From a bacterium (GTDB taxonomy: Bacteria; SM23-81; DAOVCL01), in assembly GCA_029932675.1 (NCBI GenBank), contig JAOZPP010000083.1, positions 1 to 13,343 of the forward strand: 13,343 nucleotides of DNA, read 5' to 3'. Under the pieces are notes generated by a model, which searched no databases, was not told the origin of the DNA, and was given only the letters and a program-made list of their open reading frames with translations. This document shows positions 11,876-13,343 of the stretch, piece after piece; within the stretch, counting starts at the first letter, position 1; each line of letters starts with the position of its first letter. A program made the position numbers and the translations under genes.

Positions 11876-13165
11876 ATGAAGGTAATCCCAAAATATATCT
11901 TCCTGGCCCTTCCTTTCCTCCTTCTTGCCTGTTTCCCCCCCTATGGAAGGAGGATAAGCCTCTACTCTAACTATAGGGCAAAGTACCCTGCTGAATCTTA
12001 CCTTTTAGGGATAGGCACATCTCCCCTTCTCTCTGATCCCTCTTTAGCCAGGCAAAGGGCCAAGGAGGCCGCCTGCAGGGAGATTGCCGAGGAGATAAGG
12101 ATGGATATTGAGTCAAGGATTACTGACTCCTATGGGCTGGGGATCAAGCCCAAATTGGAGATCTTCCATAGATCCACAGTAGATATGGTCTTAGAAGGGG
12201 TAAGGATTGTGGAGGCAACTCCGTTGAAGGAAAAGGGGATCTACCTGGTTGTAGCCGTTCTCCCTCGTGAGGAGGCTATGCAGAGATTAAGCCAAAGAGT
12301 AAGGAGGAAAGCCAGTGAACTTAACTCCTTAATGAAAAAAGCCTCAGCAGAGGGGGAGGTGTTGAGAAGGTTGAGGATTCTCTCCAAATGTGAGGAAATC
12401 TCGCTTCAAAGGGCAGCTCTCCTCGAGGAGTTAAGCGCCGTGGCTGGGCCCTTGCCGATGAGTAGCGTTTCATCCCCAGGGTTATCCCTCGTAGAGGTTG
12501 AGGAACAAATTTGGGGCATCTTGAAGCAGTTGAAGGTTCTCAAGTTAGGAGGAGAGGGGAGAGAGGGGAACCCCTTCCAAGTCAGGGTCCTCTATGGCTC
12601 CCTCCCTTTACCAGAGGTTCCCCTTAGGTGGAGCTTAAACCCTAAGTTAGGGGAGATCAAGGGAGATGAGAGGACAAACGAGGAGGGGGTAGGAGGTGCG
12701 GTCATTAAGGGGGCAGAGTTGGCCTGGCAAGCAGAGGCAAGGGTAGAGATAGATCTAAATAGGCTAATGGGGGAAGAGACCTCCCCCAGATGGGAGAAGG
12801 GGTTAAACTTAGGGGTGAGCTTTCCTCTCAGGACCCCTCAGTTCGCTCTAAGGGGGGTTGCCGAAGGCATCCTCCAAGATTTTACCTCCTCAGGCCTCTA
12901 TGGGATTGATATCCTCGTTGAGGGTTTCTCTCCTGGGGGGAAGGGACCCGCCGATGATCTCACCTTAGCCCTTAAGGACTGTCTGGCCGAAAATCTCCTC
13001 TTCCAACTCGTGGAATCTCCCTCCAGCTTCCCCTATGTGTTAAGGGGGAAAGTGGAAGATTTAGGCTCGAAAATGTTGATAATAGCTGATCTTTCCCGCA
13101 GAGGAAAGGCAATCACTAAGGCCTCTCTCCTCATAGAAAAATCCAAACTGCGGGTTAAGAAATGA
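11876..13165 (+). CDS. Lipoprotein with LPP20-like N-terminal region
   Basis: 429 residues. A lipoprotein signal peptide ends in LLLAC with the lipidated Cys at residue 19, so the protein is anchored in a membrane, probably the outer one. Residues about 41-90 (SYLLGIGTSP...ARQRAKEAACREIAEEIRMDIES) match the LPP20 pattern, in which a YxxGIG strand is followed by an Ala/Arg-rich helix. Residues about 135-180 look helical. The rest has no motif I recognise; a late segment (ILVEGFSPGG...YVLRGKVEDLG) suggests a further beta domain as in proteins that assemble surface structures. The ribosome site before ATG 11876 is poor. It ends in TGA, with TAA two codons further on (13172-13174). Function unknown. 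Confidence 0.8.
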   Translation: MKVIPKYIFLALPFLLLACFPPYGRRISLYSNYRAKYPAESYLLGIGTSPLLSDPSLARQRAKEAACREIAEEIRMDIESRITDSYGLGIKPKLEIFHRSTVDMVLEGVRIVEATPLKEKGIYLVVAVLPREEAMQRLSQRVRRKASELNSLMKKASAEGEVLRRLRILSKCEEISLQRAALLEELSAVAGPLPMSSVSSPGLSLVEVEEQIWGILKQLKVLKLGGEGREGNPFQVRVLYGSLPLPEVPLRWSLNPKLGEIKGDERTNEEGVGGAVIKGAELAWQAEARVEIDLNRLMGEETSPRWEKGLNLGVSFPLRTPQFALRGVAEGILQDFTSSGLYGIDILVEGFSPGGKGPADDLTLALKDCLAENLLFQLVESPSSFPYVLRGKVEDLGSKMLIIADLSRRGKAITKASLLIEKSKLRVKK

Positions 13166-13343
13166 GACCGTTAATTCTATTCCTGAAGGCCAATGAATTC
13201 ACCTCATCTCACTATCCTAACGGTTACTCGTCACCTATCCCCAGGCATAAAAGGAGAGGACCATCAGCTCTCTTCAAAGTTATAAACGAAAAATGGTACT
13301 GGGAAGGCAGATGGTAACCAGGGTGGGGGGGGCGGGGGTCCAA
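13166..13343. other. Non-coding end of window
   Basis: No gene is supported. ACCGTTA 13167-13173 and TAACGGT 13218-13224 could pair after the lipoprotein gene, over a 44-base loop, which is a weak terminator at best. The window ends in a G-rich tract with runs of 8 and 5 G (13325-13332 and 13334-13338). Confidence 0.4.

Noticed and set aside
13321-13343. Functional G-quadruplex at the window end
   Set aside because: G runs are long but not arranged as four spaced tracts, and they could be a sequence-end artefact.

Overview
The window looks like a chromosomal stretch from a Gram-negative bacterium of the broad FCB assemblage (Bacteroidetes relatives and candidate phyla), of roughly balanced base composition. 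Three reading frames end in a C-terminal domain of the type IX secretion (T9SS) kind, with an NPFN...IYNILGQ core, a GVYLYRL strand and a basic RKMVLLR or KRMVLLR end. Such signals are typical of FCB lineages. I cannot name a phylum from the sequence alone.

Left half (1-6546): a surface or exported-protein island. It holds the 3' end of one T9SS cargo gene, a complete 757-residue beta-helix/FnIII/T9SS cargo gene, and a metallopeptidase/beta-helix/T9SS gene of about 1030 codons. The third gene is broken by one in-frame TGA, placed just after the catalytic HEYGH...HEGFADY segment where a Trp codon would fit. The first 340 bases recur exactly at 2428-2767, so two neighbouring cargo genes share an identical sorting domain and 3' flank. 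The gaps between these genes are packed with hairpins: two recurring palindrome families (A, GCGTCAGAA-N6-TTCTGACGC; B, CTGTCAGGGC-N4-GCCCTGACAG) plus several single ones. Inside this cluster a perfect-consensus sigma70-type promoter (2821-2848) leads into a compact two-hairpin unit that could be a small RNA.

Middle (6547-8472): a terminator, a 176-bp element with 14-bp terminal inverted repeats, a good promoter, and an apparently monocistronic histidine ammonia-lyase gene (hutH) with its MIO triad intact. No other hut genes are in view.

Right half on the minus strand (8506-11619): an ArsB/NhaD-type membrane permease, then a 440-base gap, then a two-gene fumarase (class I, alpha then beta, with overlapping stop and start TAATG). 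The gap carries its own promoter and a leader with a hairpin and a 144-bp element whose 39-bp arms are inverted repeats. hutH and the fumarase beta gene converge, 33 bases apart.

Right end (11876-13165, plus strand): a lipoprotein with an LPP20-like N-terminal region, transcribed divergently from the permease. Its upstream region has a promoter with a perfect palindrome between -35 and -10, followed by a leader with competing hairpins.

The cargo genes act at the cell surface. hutH and the fumarase are ordinary central and amino-acid metabolism. No phage, CRISPR array, rRNA or tRNA was seen.
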